A stretch of 25,780 nt of DNA from contig CALDLG010000050.1 in the NCBI GenBank assembly GCA_937910785.1, positions 1-25,780 on the forward strand. The letters run 5' to 3'. Position 1 is the first letter of the stretch, and each line of letters starts with the position of its first letter. The notes beneath the pieces are model-generated. The model saw nothing but the letters and a program-made list of their open reading frames with translations, did no database searches and had not been told where the DNA came from. The DNA comes from an uncultured Lachnospiraceae bacterium (GTDB lineage: Bacteria > Bacillota > Clostridia > Lachnospirales > Lachnospiraceae). Shown piece after piece: positions 1 through 9,700 of the stretch. Made by a program: the position numbers and the translations under genes.

Positions 1-1
1 G

Positions 2-1138
2 AATGCCACACTGCTCATGGTCGTTCAGGACCAGAAGATCGCGTTGACCAGAAATGTCGGCTATGGCGTTGAAGAGGCGCTGCAGATCGTGGGCGACAGC
101 GCGGCATGGGGAACGATCCGCAATATACGGCAGGCGATTCAGGTCGTAGAACAGAATCAGTGTATTGATCTGACCCCGACGGAAGAAGAGCAGGGTGCTC
201 AGCTTCCTTCCAGAGAGGATGAGGCAAGGAGGCATATTACCGAGGCGCTGCTTCCGGTAGTCGGCAACATCGCCAAAGTGATCGATTATTATGCCTCCCG
301 AAATGCCGCGGTGATCGATAAAGTACATATTACAGGCGTGGGCGGCAACTTCCTCGGTATGGATGAGCTGATGCAGCGGGAGATCGATTATCCCGTGGAG
401 GTCATCCGGAAGGTGGAAGGGCTGAATCTTGAGAAATATTTCAAGGACGGATTCTTCGGCGAGTATCTGTCCTGTATCGGTGCGGTCATAGCGCCGGTGA
501 ACTTCAAACTCCATGAGGATAAGGGGAAGGGCAAAGGAAAAGAGAAGGAAGGATCGGCGGCATCGGGAAGCATAAGCACGGGCCTCGTGGTCCTTGCCTG
601 GGTTATTTTCGCCGCAGGTCTGTTGTCAGCGGCCGGCATGACGGCGCTTTCCATTGTCAATACGATGGCCGTGGAAAAAAAGAATGTGGATTTACAGCAT
701 CAGGTTTCGGAGCTGAAACCGATTGTGGATATTTATAACAGTTATGTCGATGTTCTGACGGAATATAATAAGGTAAAAGCGATGTATGCGGTGACGGAAA
801 GCCGGAACGACGAACTGTATGAGTTTATGCTGGAACTGGAACAGAAGCTGCCGGCCGATGTCAATGTCGTTGCTTTTACGGCGGACAGAAGTCAGGTTAC
901 GATGTCGATGAATGTCAGCAGCAAGGGTGAGGCAGCAGCGGCGATCGAGCAGCTTCGAACCTTTGAGAGCCTGCTTCCGGAGAGCGTTACGGTCACTGCG
1001 GTGACGGAAGAGCTGGAAGAAGAGGGCGGAATTATCGTGAACTTTACGGTGTCTGCGCTCTATGCGCCTCTCGTGCGGGATGAGGCGGAAGAAGCCGGCA
1101 CAGAGGAAGCGGCTGCGGAGAATACGGCGGCTCAGTAA
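2..1138 (+). CDS. PilM-PilN-like fusion, type IV pilus inner-membrane platform protein (5' partial)
   Basis: The reading frame is open from base 2, before the first ATG at 17, so the gene starts upstream of the window. The visible N-terminal part (to about base 500) resembles the C-terminal lobe of PilM, the cytoplasmic actin-like assembly protein. It carries a glycine-rich nucleotide-fold segment (ITGVGGNFLGM) followed by a PVEVIRKVEGLN stretch. A charged Lys/Gly linker (about bases 520-560) leads to a single membrane segment (about 578-655). After it come a coiled coil and a small alpha/beta domain like periplasmic PilN, ending in an Ala/Glu-rich tail. In most species PilM and PilN are separate and PilM binds the cytoplasmic tail of PilN; here they appear to be one polypeptide. 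It lies 27 nt before a PilO-like gene, which supports the call. Assignment is from motif pattern and order, not from a search. Confidence 0.75.
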   Translation, partial: NATLLMVVQDQKIALTRNVGYGVEEALQIVGDSAAWGTIRNIRQAIQVVEQNQCIDLTPTEEEQGAQLPSREDEARRHITEALLPVVGNIAKVIDYYASRNAAVIDKVHITGVGGNFLGMDELMQREIDYPVEVIRKVEGLNLEKYFKDGFFGEYLSCIGAVIAPVNFKLHEDKGKGKGKEKEGSAASGSISTGLVVLAWVIFAAGLLSAAGMTALSIVNTMAVEKKNVDLQHQVSELKPIVDIYNSYVDVLTEYNKVKAMYAVTESRNDELYEFMLELEQKLPADVNVVAFTADRSQVTMSMNVSSKGEAAAAIEQLRTFESLLPESVTVTAVTEELEEEGGIIVNFTVSALYAPLVRDEAEEAGTEEAAAENTAAQ

Positions 1139-1165
1139 GATGGACGGAAAACGGAGGATATCGGG

Positions 1166-1990
1166 ATGACAGTATCGAAGAGAGATATTTTAATATTGGT
1201 TGCCTTTATCGGGATACTGATGGGCGGCTGTACTTTTTACTGGGTCTGGATGCCCGCGCAGGAGAAAATAGAGACCATTGAGGCAGAAAATGCTCAGCTG
1301 CAAAAGCAGGTCGAAGAACTGACGCAGATGACGAATAACGAAGATCGGTATCTGACGGATTCGGAGAAGATGCAAAAGGAGATTCAGGATATTTATCAGG
1401 TATTTCCGGTAAATGTTAAGGCGGAAGATGTGATTCTGATGGCGATTAATCAGGAACTGGTTTCCCCGATGGAGATCAGCAATGTTTCGATCGAGCAGCT
1501 CGCCCCCGTGAGCTTTACGGATCAGCTCGCGCCGCAGGAGGAGCATGAGTACACTTATGGGCTGGGAGAAGCGGATGTGCTCGGCGTGGAGGACGAAGCT
1601 GTGGATACGGCGGCGTCCGCCGCCGCGTCGGTGGATTCTGCGGAGGAGCAGGTTGACTGGCTCTATGCGAGGGTGGCAACTTTCAATTACGGCGTTTCCT
1701 ACGAAGGACTGAAAAGAAGCATTCAGCATATCGTGGAGCAGTCGAACCGGATGTCGATCGAGAGCCTGACGGTTGCATTCGATGACGCCACCGGACTGTT
1801 GTCCGGTTCCACCACATTAAGCATGTATCTCGCGCCTTATCAGACTAAACTTTATATCGAGCCGGATTTCTCATCGGTACTTCTCGGAACCGATAATATT
1901 TTCGGAACGATTTCCCTGCATGGGGAAGCGGGACTGCCCGGCCTCGGCGGAGCGGAAACGGAAGACGGGGGAGAGGAAACGGCGGAGTAA
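1166..1990 (+). CDS. PilO-like type IV pilus assembly protein
   Basis: The 274-residue protein has a short basic N-terminus, one membrane segment at about residues 8-29 and a Glu/Gln-rich coiled coil at about 32-60. A mixed alpha/beta extracytoplasmic domain follows, and the tail is acidic and Gly/Glu-rich. This is the architecture of PilO, the membrane partner that heterodimerises with PilN to link the cytoplasmic assembly ring to the growing pilus. The ATG at 1166 is preceded by GGAGG at 1153-1157. An Ala/Asp/Glu-rich insert (about residues 130-165) looks like a flexible low-complexity linker. The position immediately after the PilM-PilN-like gene is the main support, since PilO sequences diverge strongly. 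It is probably cotranscribed with the upstream gene. Confidence 0.7.
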   Translation: MTVSKRDILILVAFIGILMGGCTFYWVWMPAQEKIETIEAENAQLQKQVEELTQMTNNEDRYLTDSEKMQKEIQDIYQVFPVNVKAEDVILMAINQELVSPMEISNVSIEQLAPVSFTDQLAPQEEHEYTYGLGEADVLGVEDEAVDTAASAAASVDSAEEQVDWLYARVATFNYGVSYEGLKRSIQHIVEQSNRMSIESLTVAFDDATGLLSGSTTLSMYLAPYQTKLYIEPDFSSVLLGTDNIFGTISLHGEAGLPGLGGAETEDGGEETAE

Positions 1991-2109
1991 GCCGGTCGTC
2001 AGCGGGGAAGTGGAAAGAGCGGAAAGTCGTTTGCGAGGCGCTGGGAATGACGGAGTCAGCCATTGGTAAGGGTCGGAAAGAACGTTAAAATTTGAAGGTG
2101 CGGGCGGAT

Positions 2110-3537
2110 ATGAGGAAGAAAAAAGAGGATTCTTTTGTTCAACTGAATAAGAATGCCGGTTTTTCGCTGGTGGAGCTTTTGCTCGCGGTTATCATTCTGG
2201 CGATCATCGTGGTTCCGCTGCTGCACGGCTTCATCACCTCGGCGCGCATGAACGGCAGGGCCAAACAGACACAGCGTGCAACGACGGTGGCACAGGACAT
2301 TATGGAAGGGCTCAAGGCCTATGATATCGAAGAACTGAAAGCCCAGTTCAATGCGCCGGCGGACGGGTTTTATGTGATGAATCCGAAGATCATACATGGG
2401 AGTATTGAAGAGGATTATTTTAAGAAAACGGTTACCGGCAATGAGGACGAGGATGTTTCCTACGAGCATGTCGGAGAAGACGATGTGCCGGATGGCATAT
2501 ATTACTTTTCGCTGGAGGATGTGCGTCTGCGGGGCAGCGCGTACGATGTGCTGATTCGAATCGACGCGACGAACTATATGGATGGAAATCTTACGGTTGA
2601 CGGCAACAGCGAGTATCGCCATGACAATGCTTTTAATAATGCCAATATGGCGTCGCCGGGAAGTGTGATTAAGGGAAAAGACGGGAACTATGCGCAGTCG
2701 GCATGGCAGAATTACAACGCGGCGCAGGAAGTATGGAAGGACAGCGACTGGGAGGGAAGCCTGGATGTGGAAGGGCCGGAGATTCCTTTTACCTTTCAGA
2801 CCTTTAAAAATCAGGGCGGAAAAGTGACGAGAACGATTACGCTGACGCTGGAAGACGGAGGAACGGATGAAGAAGGGAATCCCTGCTGCGCGGCCGAGAT
2901 TGCGTTTGCCTATGAGTGCACGTATCAGGGGGAAACCAAAACGTTTTACGGGGGCTTTTCTGATAAACCGGTGCCCTGCGGTGATAAGATTCCGGAAGGC
3001 GGCAATATCTATCTTTTCTATTATCCCCTGTATGGCGGAGGAGACATTGTAGATAAAATCGAAATCCGGAATACGACGGCAGGAACCTATACCGTGTATC
3101 TGATCAAGCAGATTGACAGCGTTACGAATGCCCGGCTTTCGGATTTTCAGCTGAAGACGGCGGAAGATAAATATCAGCCCTCGGTGAATATAACCGGTGA
3201 TGTGGAAATCAGAACCAATCTGGGAACGAATCTGGTCGGCGCCGCTTATGCCGGCGGGGGAGCGCCATTGCCTCCCGGACCCGGAGAGGCTTCCAGGAAT
3301 AAGGCTGAGCTGGCGACGGAGCAGAACAATATTGACAAACAGATTGTACCGGCGCCGGGACAGACGGGGAAAATTATCGGCGCCAAAAAGATCTCCGGAC
3401 TTTCCGAAGGCGGAACCGGGGAAATAACAGAAGTTATTTATGACGTGGAAATCAGTGTTTTTAAAACGGGCGCGAAAGCGAAAGACTTTGAAGACTGCAG
3501 ACCGATGATCGTTATAAGAGGAAGTAAGAATAATTGA
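2110..3537 (+). CDS. Prepilin-type minor pilin, PilV/GspI-like, enlarged
   Basis: A charged leader of 17 residues ends in Gly, followed by FSLVELLLAVIILAIIVVPL. This is the type III prepilin peptidase site (cleavage after Gly, Phe at +1, Glu at +5) and the hydrophobic assembly helix. The next stretch, with a VAQDIMEGLKAY segment, resembles the PilV/GspI class of minor pilins. At about 475 residues it is some three times the usual size for that class. The rest looks beta-rich and Gly/Asn/Asp-rich and holds a group of four Cys at about residues 258-295. I chose ATG 2110 because AAGGTG lies 9 nt upstream. An in-frame TTG at 2092 would add six residues but has a poor ribosome site. The stop overlaps the next start by one base, so translation is probably coupled. 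It likely sits in the pilus tip or priming complex. Confidence 0.8.
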   Translation: MRKKKEDSFVQLNKNAGFSLVELLLAVIILAIIVVPLLHGFITSARMNGRAKQTQRATTVAQDIMEGLKAYDIEELKAQFNAPADGFYVMNPKIIHGSIEEDYFKKTVTGNEDEDVSYEHVGEDDVPDGIYYFSLEDVRLRGSAYDVLIRIDATNYMDGNLTVDGNSEYRHDNAFNNANMASPGSVIKGKDGNYAQSAWQNYNAAQEVWKDSDWEGSLDVEGPEIPFTFQTFKNQGGKVTRTITLTLEDGGTDEEGNPCCAAEIAFAYECTYQGETKTFYGGFSDKPVPCGDKIPEGGNIYLFYYPLYGGGDIVDKIEIRNTTAGTYTVYLIKQIDSVTNARLSDFQLKTAEDKYQPSVNITGDVEIRTNLGTNLVGAAYAGGGAPLPPGPGEASRNKAELATEQNNIDKQIVPAPGQTGKIIGAKKISGLSEGGTGEITEVIYDVEISVFKTGAKAKDFEDCRPMIVIRGSKNN

Positions 3538-6146
3538 TGAAGAGAAAAACGGGCGGATTGGGAATGACAGGAAAACTTCATAGAAGACTGCGGCGTGATA
3601 ACCGGGGGTCCGCGATTGTTATCGTGATCATCGCCATGGCCATGATCGGGATTCTGGCAAGCGCCATCTTATGGTCGGCATATATGAACTATATGATCAA
3701 GATCAATGACATCCGGAATAAGAAAAGCTTTTATTCGGCGGAAACCGTGATGGAGCAGATTGTGGCCGGGCTGGAGCATGAGGCGTCTGCGATTACGCTC
3801 AGCTATCAGGAGGTCATGCAGAACTGGAACCCGAACGGAACGCAGGACGAGGTAGTGCAGGGGGAGGCGGACCGTTCCAGCCGTTTTACGACGGTTTATC
3901 TTTCCTCGCTGATCAAAAGCCTGATGCTGGATACCTCACCGGTTCCGGGACCGATCGACCCTTCCATTCCGAAGCAGTATCATTATGACCGGGAAAAGCT
4001 TGCGGCATTTATTGACGATGAACTGTATGACAGGATGGACGAAGAGGTATGGAACGGAAAAGAGGAGGGAAGCTCCGAAGACGATAATACGATGGAAATC
4101 GTCAACAATTCCAGTCTTGTTCTGCACAATATCCGGGTATCCTTCATGGATGACCGGGGATATGTATCGATTATTAATACGGATATCTGTATCGATGTGC
4201 CGGAGCTTGTTTTCTATCAGAACCCTTCCATCGATTCCCTGTATGATTATGCGCTGATTGGCAATACAGGTGTGGAAACGGCTGAGAACAGCGGTAAATC
4301 CGTCGTTTATGGCGGAATTTACGCAGGGCGTGAGGATACGGCGGAGGCGGCCGGGAAAGGCGGCCTGACGGTAAAACCCGGAAGCGGCCTGACGGTTGAA
4401 GGCGGCCGGTATGTGATTTCCGGGGGCGATATTACCGTAGGGGATAAGAACGGAGCGGGTGCTTCGCTGATTGTTAACAGCAAAGTCTCCGGCAGCGGTG
4501 ATACGAGTCTGATCCCGGAGGTATATGCGGTTGAGATTAATGTCACAGGCGGCAGCTCGCTGAGTCTGGACAGCAAAACGTACGTTGCGGATGATCTGGT
4601 GCTTTCCGGAAGGGGCAGCAGGGCAACGTTGATGAGAGAATATTATGGTTATGGATATTTTAACGGAACGAGTGTTCCGAACGATTCTGATGATGAAGGA
4701 AAAAAGAGAAAAGGAGCGGAGGCAAGCAGCGCGATTCTGATTAACGGGACGAACGCCACGCTGGATATGAGCGGGGTGACAAGACTCATGCTCGCGGGGC
4801 GCGCTTATATCGGCGAAACATCGCTGGGTGCAAGCAGTATTCTGCCTGAAACGAAGAAGGAACAACTGGTGGTGATGGGAGAATCCATCGCGGTGAAGGG
4901 AAGTCAGATCGCCTATCTGGTGCCGGCGGAATGTATCGGTACGCTGGATCAGAAGACCGTAATCGGACAGAATCCGCTGAACGGGGAAATGGCCTCTGCC
5001 ATCGAGGAATATAAGGCTGCGTATGGGGAAGAGGCTTTTAAGGAAGTGGATGTGACGAAGCCTGTCTATAAGCTTGGCAACAAATCCCTGTCGGACTTTA
5101 ATATAACGAAAGATGATATACGGAAGGTCTATACCCAGTATAACAGCTCCGACAGCGAGAATAAGACGCTGCTTTACTATTATCTGGTGCTGGAAGAGGA
5201 TGAAGCGGTCAGATATTTCGAACAGTATTATGATTTTAATACGAATAAGGAAGCAATTGACAATTATTTCGGAAAATACGCGGGCGGCGGCATTACGCTG
5301 GGAAATTATGAGTCCCCCGCGACCCAGTATACGATTTTGGGAAACAGCCTGGTTTCGGATGTTTCCGCGGACGGCGTTTCGCAGGGCAGCGGCGTGAAAC
5401 TTCTGAAAGGAATGCAGCAGCCAAAGCCCGGTGAAGGAGAAGAAGGCGGTGAGGAACAGCCGCCGGAGAACCCGGAGGAGGAAGGTTATCCGGAAATCTC
5501 GGATAACACATCGGAGATGGAAAACGCCAAAACGCAGGAAGATGTCTGGAAGCTGGCGGAGGAATATGAAGATACCTTTACGGCTCTGACGACGAATCTG
5601 ACAAAGGATCTTGCGATGCCGGAGCCGGATCAGAACGTATTTAACAGCATTATTCTGGAGAAGGAGCTGCGCGATCATCTGGCCGGGTCTTATGGAAACG
5701 GCGGGACGATTGAGGTTACGTCCGGGGACGGCCTGAAGGCGGTTCTGACGGATGAGGATTATACGGTAAAGGATTCGAAGGTCCGCCTCGTCGTTGCGGT
5801 GAAGGATAAAGACGGTAACGGCGGTAACGTAACCGTCAGCAGGAACTTTAAGGGTCTGATCATTGCACAGGGGACGATAACCCTTACGGACGGCGTTGAA
5901 ATTAACAAAGCGAAGACGAAAAGCGAAGAAAGCGAGATCAGAAGAGAACTCTATTCCGTACTGAATGAGGCGTTTCCGGAAGGAACCTCGGAGGAATCGG
6001 TCATAAGGACACCGCTCTCGTTCTTCGTGAACGGCGGCGGAACGTTGTCCGAGGAGGTAACGGGAACGGCGAAGGTAGACGAGAACGGCGTCTTAAATGT
6101 CGATTTGTCTGAAATCGTCAGGTATATGAACTGGATTAAGAAGTAA
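3537..6146 (+). CDS. Giant PilX/GspK-like minor pilin lacking Glu+5
   Basis: A 24-residue Arg/Lys-rich leader ends in Arg-Gly, followed by SAIVIVIIAMAMIGILASAI. The fold is a prepilin-type helix, but position +5 is Ile, not Glu. Absence of Glu+5 is the hallmark of GspK and common in PilX-type proteins, which cap the pseudopilus tip. The protein is about 869 residues, far longer than GspK (about 300). Residues about 250-480 are rich in Gly, Ser, Asn and short beta-like repeats, which suggests a beta-helix or adhesin-like body. Residues about 620-670 form a Pro/Glu/Gly acidic linker. The ATG at 3537 overlaps the preceding stop (TGATG), with AGAGGAAG 12 nt upstream; a TTG one codon earlier is possible. 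The function of the large C-terminal part is unknown, and tip adhesion is an inference. Confidence 0.75.
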   Translation: MKRKTGGLGMTGKLHRRLRRDNRGSAIVIVIIAMAMIGILASAILWSAYMNYMIKINDIRNKKSFYSAETVMEQIVAGLEHEASAITLSYQEVMQNWNPNGTQDEVVQGEADRSSRFTTVYLSSLIKSLMLDTSPVPGPIDPSIPKQYHYDREKLAAFIDDELYDRMDEEVWNGKEEGSSEDDNTMEIVNNSSLVLHNIRVSFMDDRGYVSIINTDICIDVPELVFYQNPSIDSLYDYALIGNTGVETAENSGKSVVYGGIYAGREDTAEAAGKGGLTVKPGSGLTVEGGRYVISGGDITVGDKNGAGASLIVNSKVSGSGDTSLIPEVYAVEINVTGGSSLSLDSKTYVADDLVLSGRGSRATLMREYYGYGYFNGTSVPNDSDDEGKKRKGAEASSAILINGTNATLDMSGVTRLMLAGRAYIGETSLGASSILPETKKEQLVVMGESIAVKGSQIAYLVPAECIGTLDQKTVIGQNPLNGEMASAIEEYKAAYGEEAFKEVDVTKPVYKLGNKSLSDFNITKDDIRKVYTQYNSSDSENKTLLYYYLVLEEDEAVRYFEQYYDFNTNKEAIDNYFGKYAGGGITLGNYESPATQYTILGNSLVSDVSADGVSQGSGVKLLKGMQQPKPGEGEEGGEEQPPENPEEEGYPEISDNTSEMENAKTQEDVWKLAEEYEDTFTALTTNLTKDLAMPEPDQNVFNSIILEKELRDHLAGSYGNGGTIEVTSGDGLKAVLTDEDYTVKDSKVRLVVAVKDKDGNGGNVTVSRNFKGLIIAQGTITLTDGVEINKAKTKSEESEIRRELYSVLNEAFPEGTSEESVIRTPLSFFVNGGGTLSEEVTGTAKVDENGVLNVDLSEIVRYMNWIKK

Positions 6147-6158
6147 AAGAGGTTGCTT

Positions 6159-6701
6159 ATGTGGAAAAATAACAAGGGTTATTCTCTGGTGGAATTAATA
6201 ATTGTTATCGCGATTATGGCATTGCTGACGGGAACTGCCTTTTTTTCCATTTCCATGATATTCAGCGCCGGAGCCAAAGCCTGCGCGAACAGTATGAAGG
6301 AAGCCCTTGCCGAAAATAAGGTCATCGCAATGGGAAAGAGCGAGGCGAAGCTGGAGATTTACAGAGGCGACGACGAGTGCGTTTATGTAATCCAGTGGAT
6401 GAAACAGAAGAAAAGCGATGCGTGGATACCAAAGGAAACGGATGAGGAGGGAAATGCGGTTCCTGAGAAAATCGGAAATTCCAGAGTCGCCGTGACTTAC
6501 AGGGCAAAAGACGGCAGTATGGGTCTGTTAAAAAACGCGGGTGATTCCATTGAACTTTGTTATGACAGAGGTTCCGGTTCCTTCAGCGACAAAAGTGAAG
6601 GGTGTATTCTCTGCGAAACGATCTGGGTGAAAGGCGGCAGCCGTTCCTATAAGCTGACATTGGTTGAATTGACCGGCAAAGTCACTGTTGAACTCGAATA
6701 G
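6159..6701 (+). CDS. Prepilin-type protein, GspH/FimT-like
   Basis: A short seven-residue leader (MWKNNKG) precedes YSLVELIIVIAIMALLTGTA, a canonical prepilin cleavage site with an aromatic +1 residue and Glu at +5. The mature protein is about 173 residues, the normal size for a pseudopilin. After the helix comes a small beta-rich domain with several Cys, as in the GspH/FimT class. The start ATG 6159 has AAAGAGG six nt upstream; an in-frame TTG at 6153 falls inside the ribosome-site region and is less likely. It is the only normal-sized pilin in the set. It could be a minor pilin of the tip complex or, less likely, a major subunit; its position between the K-like and J-like genes favours minor pilin. 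Confidence 0.8.
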   Translation: MWKNNKGYSLVELIIVIAIMALLTGTAFFSISMIFSAGAKACANSMKEALAENKVIAMGKSEAKLEIYRGDDECVYVIQWMKQKKSDAWIPKETDEEGNAVPEKIGNSRVAVTYRAKDGSMGLLKNAGDSIELCYDRGSGSFSDKSEGCILCETIWVKGGSRSYKLTLVELTGKVTVELE

Positions 6702-6789
6702 TCGGTCAGGATGAAGAATGTTCCGGGTACAGGCATTCTTTCGGGCGGGTCTGCCTGCTCTGGCATGGAGCGCAGGCTGAGAAAAAGAC

Positions 6790-9700
6790 ATGTTCATTAG
6801 AGTGAAAGGCGTGATTACGAAGATGAAAAAGCGGGGGAAGAGAATAAACTGGACAGGGGATCAGAGAGGCTTTACCCTGGTGGAGCTGTTGATCGGCATT
6901 GTCATATTGGCCATTGTGACAGCGGCGGTCTGTTCCTTTATCGTAATCGGTTCCAGAAGCTACGCGGCGGCGAATACGGAGATTATGCTGCAGCAGGAGG
7001 CGCAGCTTGCGCTGAACCAGATTTCCGATGTCATTATCGATACGACGAGCAGCGTCAATTATGAGGGAGCAGCCGTTGCGGAGGACGGCTCTTACACCGA
7101 TGCCATGTTTGCCGAAAAGGACGCGGACTTTCCGTTTGAGCCGCAGGCCAAGATTCTGACAATGTATAACGGGGCAACCGCTTTGAAGCTGGACGCGGAC
7201 GGGAATCCGATTCAGGAACTGGACGAAGAAGGAAATCCGAAGGTGGATGCGAATGGAGAGCCTGTCTATGAAACCGAGATTCTGGCTGGCGAGGGCGGCA
7301 ATCAGAAGCATTATCAGTTTATCTGGGAAAAGGGAACGGAGGACGGAGGCGCAACGCTTTATTACAGAGAACTTCCGTTAAGTGAAACGGATTTTGCGCT
7401 GGCGGATGAGGTGGTTCTTGCGGAGCATGTGACGGAATTCAGCGTGGATCTGTCTCAGGTTATGGAGAAGCGGGTGGTACAGATTTCCATGACCTTTGAA
7501 AAGGACCGGAAAATTTATACAACATCCAATAATATCACAATCCGTAACAGGGTGCAGATCAACAGCAAGGAGCTGACGGCGCTGGATAAAAAGGTGGTTC
7601 TGAAAGTCAGGGCGAAAGATCCGGTGGTGATACTGGAGCCCGGTGAAGAGTATACCTTTTCCATTCCGGAGGTTTCCGGACAGAACGTCATCGACCGGAG
7701 CGTGGAATGGGAGCTGTATAATAATGCGGCCGGCGATTATCCGGCCGAGATAGCAGCCAAATATCTTGGAGATGAGAAAGGAAAGCCGCACAGTGCCGGT
7801 ACACAGTTCCTGAGCAAAGAGACAGGGAAAATCGTGATCGCCAGAGAGGAAACGACAGAGTCCTTTCAGGTAGTGGTGAAAACAAATGCGACTTCTCAGC
7901 CGGGCAATAAAAGGGCTTATGATATCGTGACAGTCTATGTGAAGCGGGCGTCGGAAGTGGAGCTTCAGAAAACCGCGGACGAGAATGCGGATAACGGAGC
8001 GCTGGAAGTTTCGGCCGGAAAGACCTTCACGGTGTCCGCGACGGTGAAGGGGACGAAGCTGGGCGTTACCTGCGGAGGCTGTACGGATAAAGCTTCACCG
8101 GTATATGATAAAGACGTGGTATCCGCAGGGGTGCCCGTTCACGCGGCCTTTGCCTCCGCTTATGGATGGAAGATCATCAAGGGCGGGGATATTGCCTCGA
8201 TTGAGTCAGATGACGGAAAGTCAGCCGTAATCAGAGTCAGCCCGGACGCGGAGGTCGGAGAAGAGATTACGATTCAGGCAACCTCGTTCTTATCCGCACA
8301 GAATCTGTATGACAATGTTGACGGAACGATTACGCTAAAGGTGGCGAAGAAAAATGTGGATCTTCACTGGGACGGCGTTTTTAAATACGGCGACGAGCCG
8401 CTGACATTAACATGGGATTATGTCAACCACTATTCCCTCATATGTGTGCGCATCAAGACCGATGATCCCAATGCGCCAACGGGACAGGACCGGGTCATGA
8501 TTTTCAACAGTGACGGTAAGGCGATTCGAATTGCAGCCGATCTTTTCGGCCTGGATCTGGATCATGATTATTATATTTCGGTTCAGGTGCTGGATTACGG
8601 ACTGGACAAAAATGCCGGGGATTATGCCGCAAAGCGGGATGAGATCGTAGCGGAGTACAATGGGAATCTGGATGGTAATGGAACCTATATCGGTGATATT
8701 CCATCCTCCTCCAAGGTGACGGTGCCGCTGCTTCGGCCGCAGTTCACGGTTTCCTATAACGGAAAAGATTATGTGGGAGAGGCGGTCAATATCAAGACAA
8801 TCTCCGCCCTCAGCCCTTCCGATATTTCCTGTCCGATTACGCAGATCAGCAATACCAGAACGGACGGCGAAAGAGTTTTGAATGAGGCCAAATGTAATGT
8901 GTACGGCGGAAAGGGAACGGATTCCTCCGCGTGGACGCCGCTGTGGACTTATCAGGCGGATGCGGACAGCTATACCGGTACGGGGCAGGTCGGAGGACTA
9001 TCCTTCGCAGGCTGCAGTATACATAATGTGAGGCAGCTTGGCATCAAAATCGATACGAATAATAACGGTGCAATCAACGCTATCGGGACTTACCACTTTG
9101 TTCCCTTCTTCGCCTATTCCAATGCGCCGGATGCGGCAAGGTTCAATGTGCACTGGCAAAATTACAGTCCGGATTATGATAAGCATTATTATTACAGACC
9201 GGAAAGCGCGATAAATTTTGAAATTACCGGAAAAGGAAATCTTTCCTTATGGGCATTTACGACATCGAATTCTTTTGTGAACGGCGAGATTTATTTCCCG
9301 ACGCCCTCCGACGGGCAGTTCTCACAGTATTTTAACCTGAAAGACACTTCTTTACAGAATGTGACGAAGTGGAACTGGTTCCAGATGCTTCAGGGAGGAG
9401 ACTCATACGGCGTGGAATTCTCCAGAATGACCTGCCAGTATATTGCCACAACCGATGCTTATGAAATCGAACTGTTTTATAAATTTTATAATCCGGCATG
9501 GGACAATACCGTAGAGAAATCCGCAGGCCGTTTCCGCTGCGACGCGGACGGCAAGGAATGGAGCAGGCTGAGCGCGGGCACTCTGGATAAGCAGTTTGGT
9601 GAGACGGGGCAGAATCCGATCCCGTTATACAATGGCCCGCTTCAGATCGACGGAAGCAACACGTCCTTTGTCATGGAGGATAATAACGGCAATCCGCAGA

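Noticed and set aside
2047..2088. Short ORF (13 codons) in the gap between the PilO-like gene and the first minor pilin
   Set aside because: No clear ribosome site and no similarity that I recognise; the 119-nt gap shows no terminator or promoter I can support.
3936..5678. A 580-codon open frame on the - strand
   Set aside because: It lies fully inside the 869-residue K-like pilin gene, has no ribosome site and reads as low-complexity Arg/Ile/His sequence. It reflects the codon use of the sense gene.
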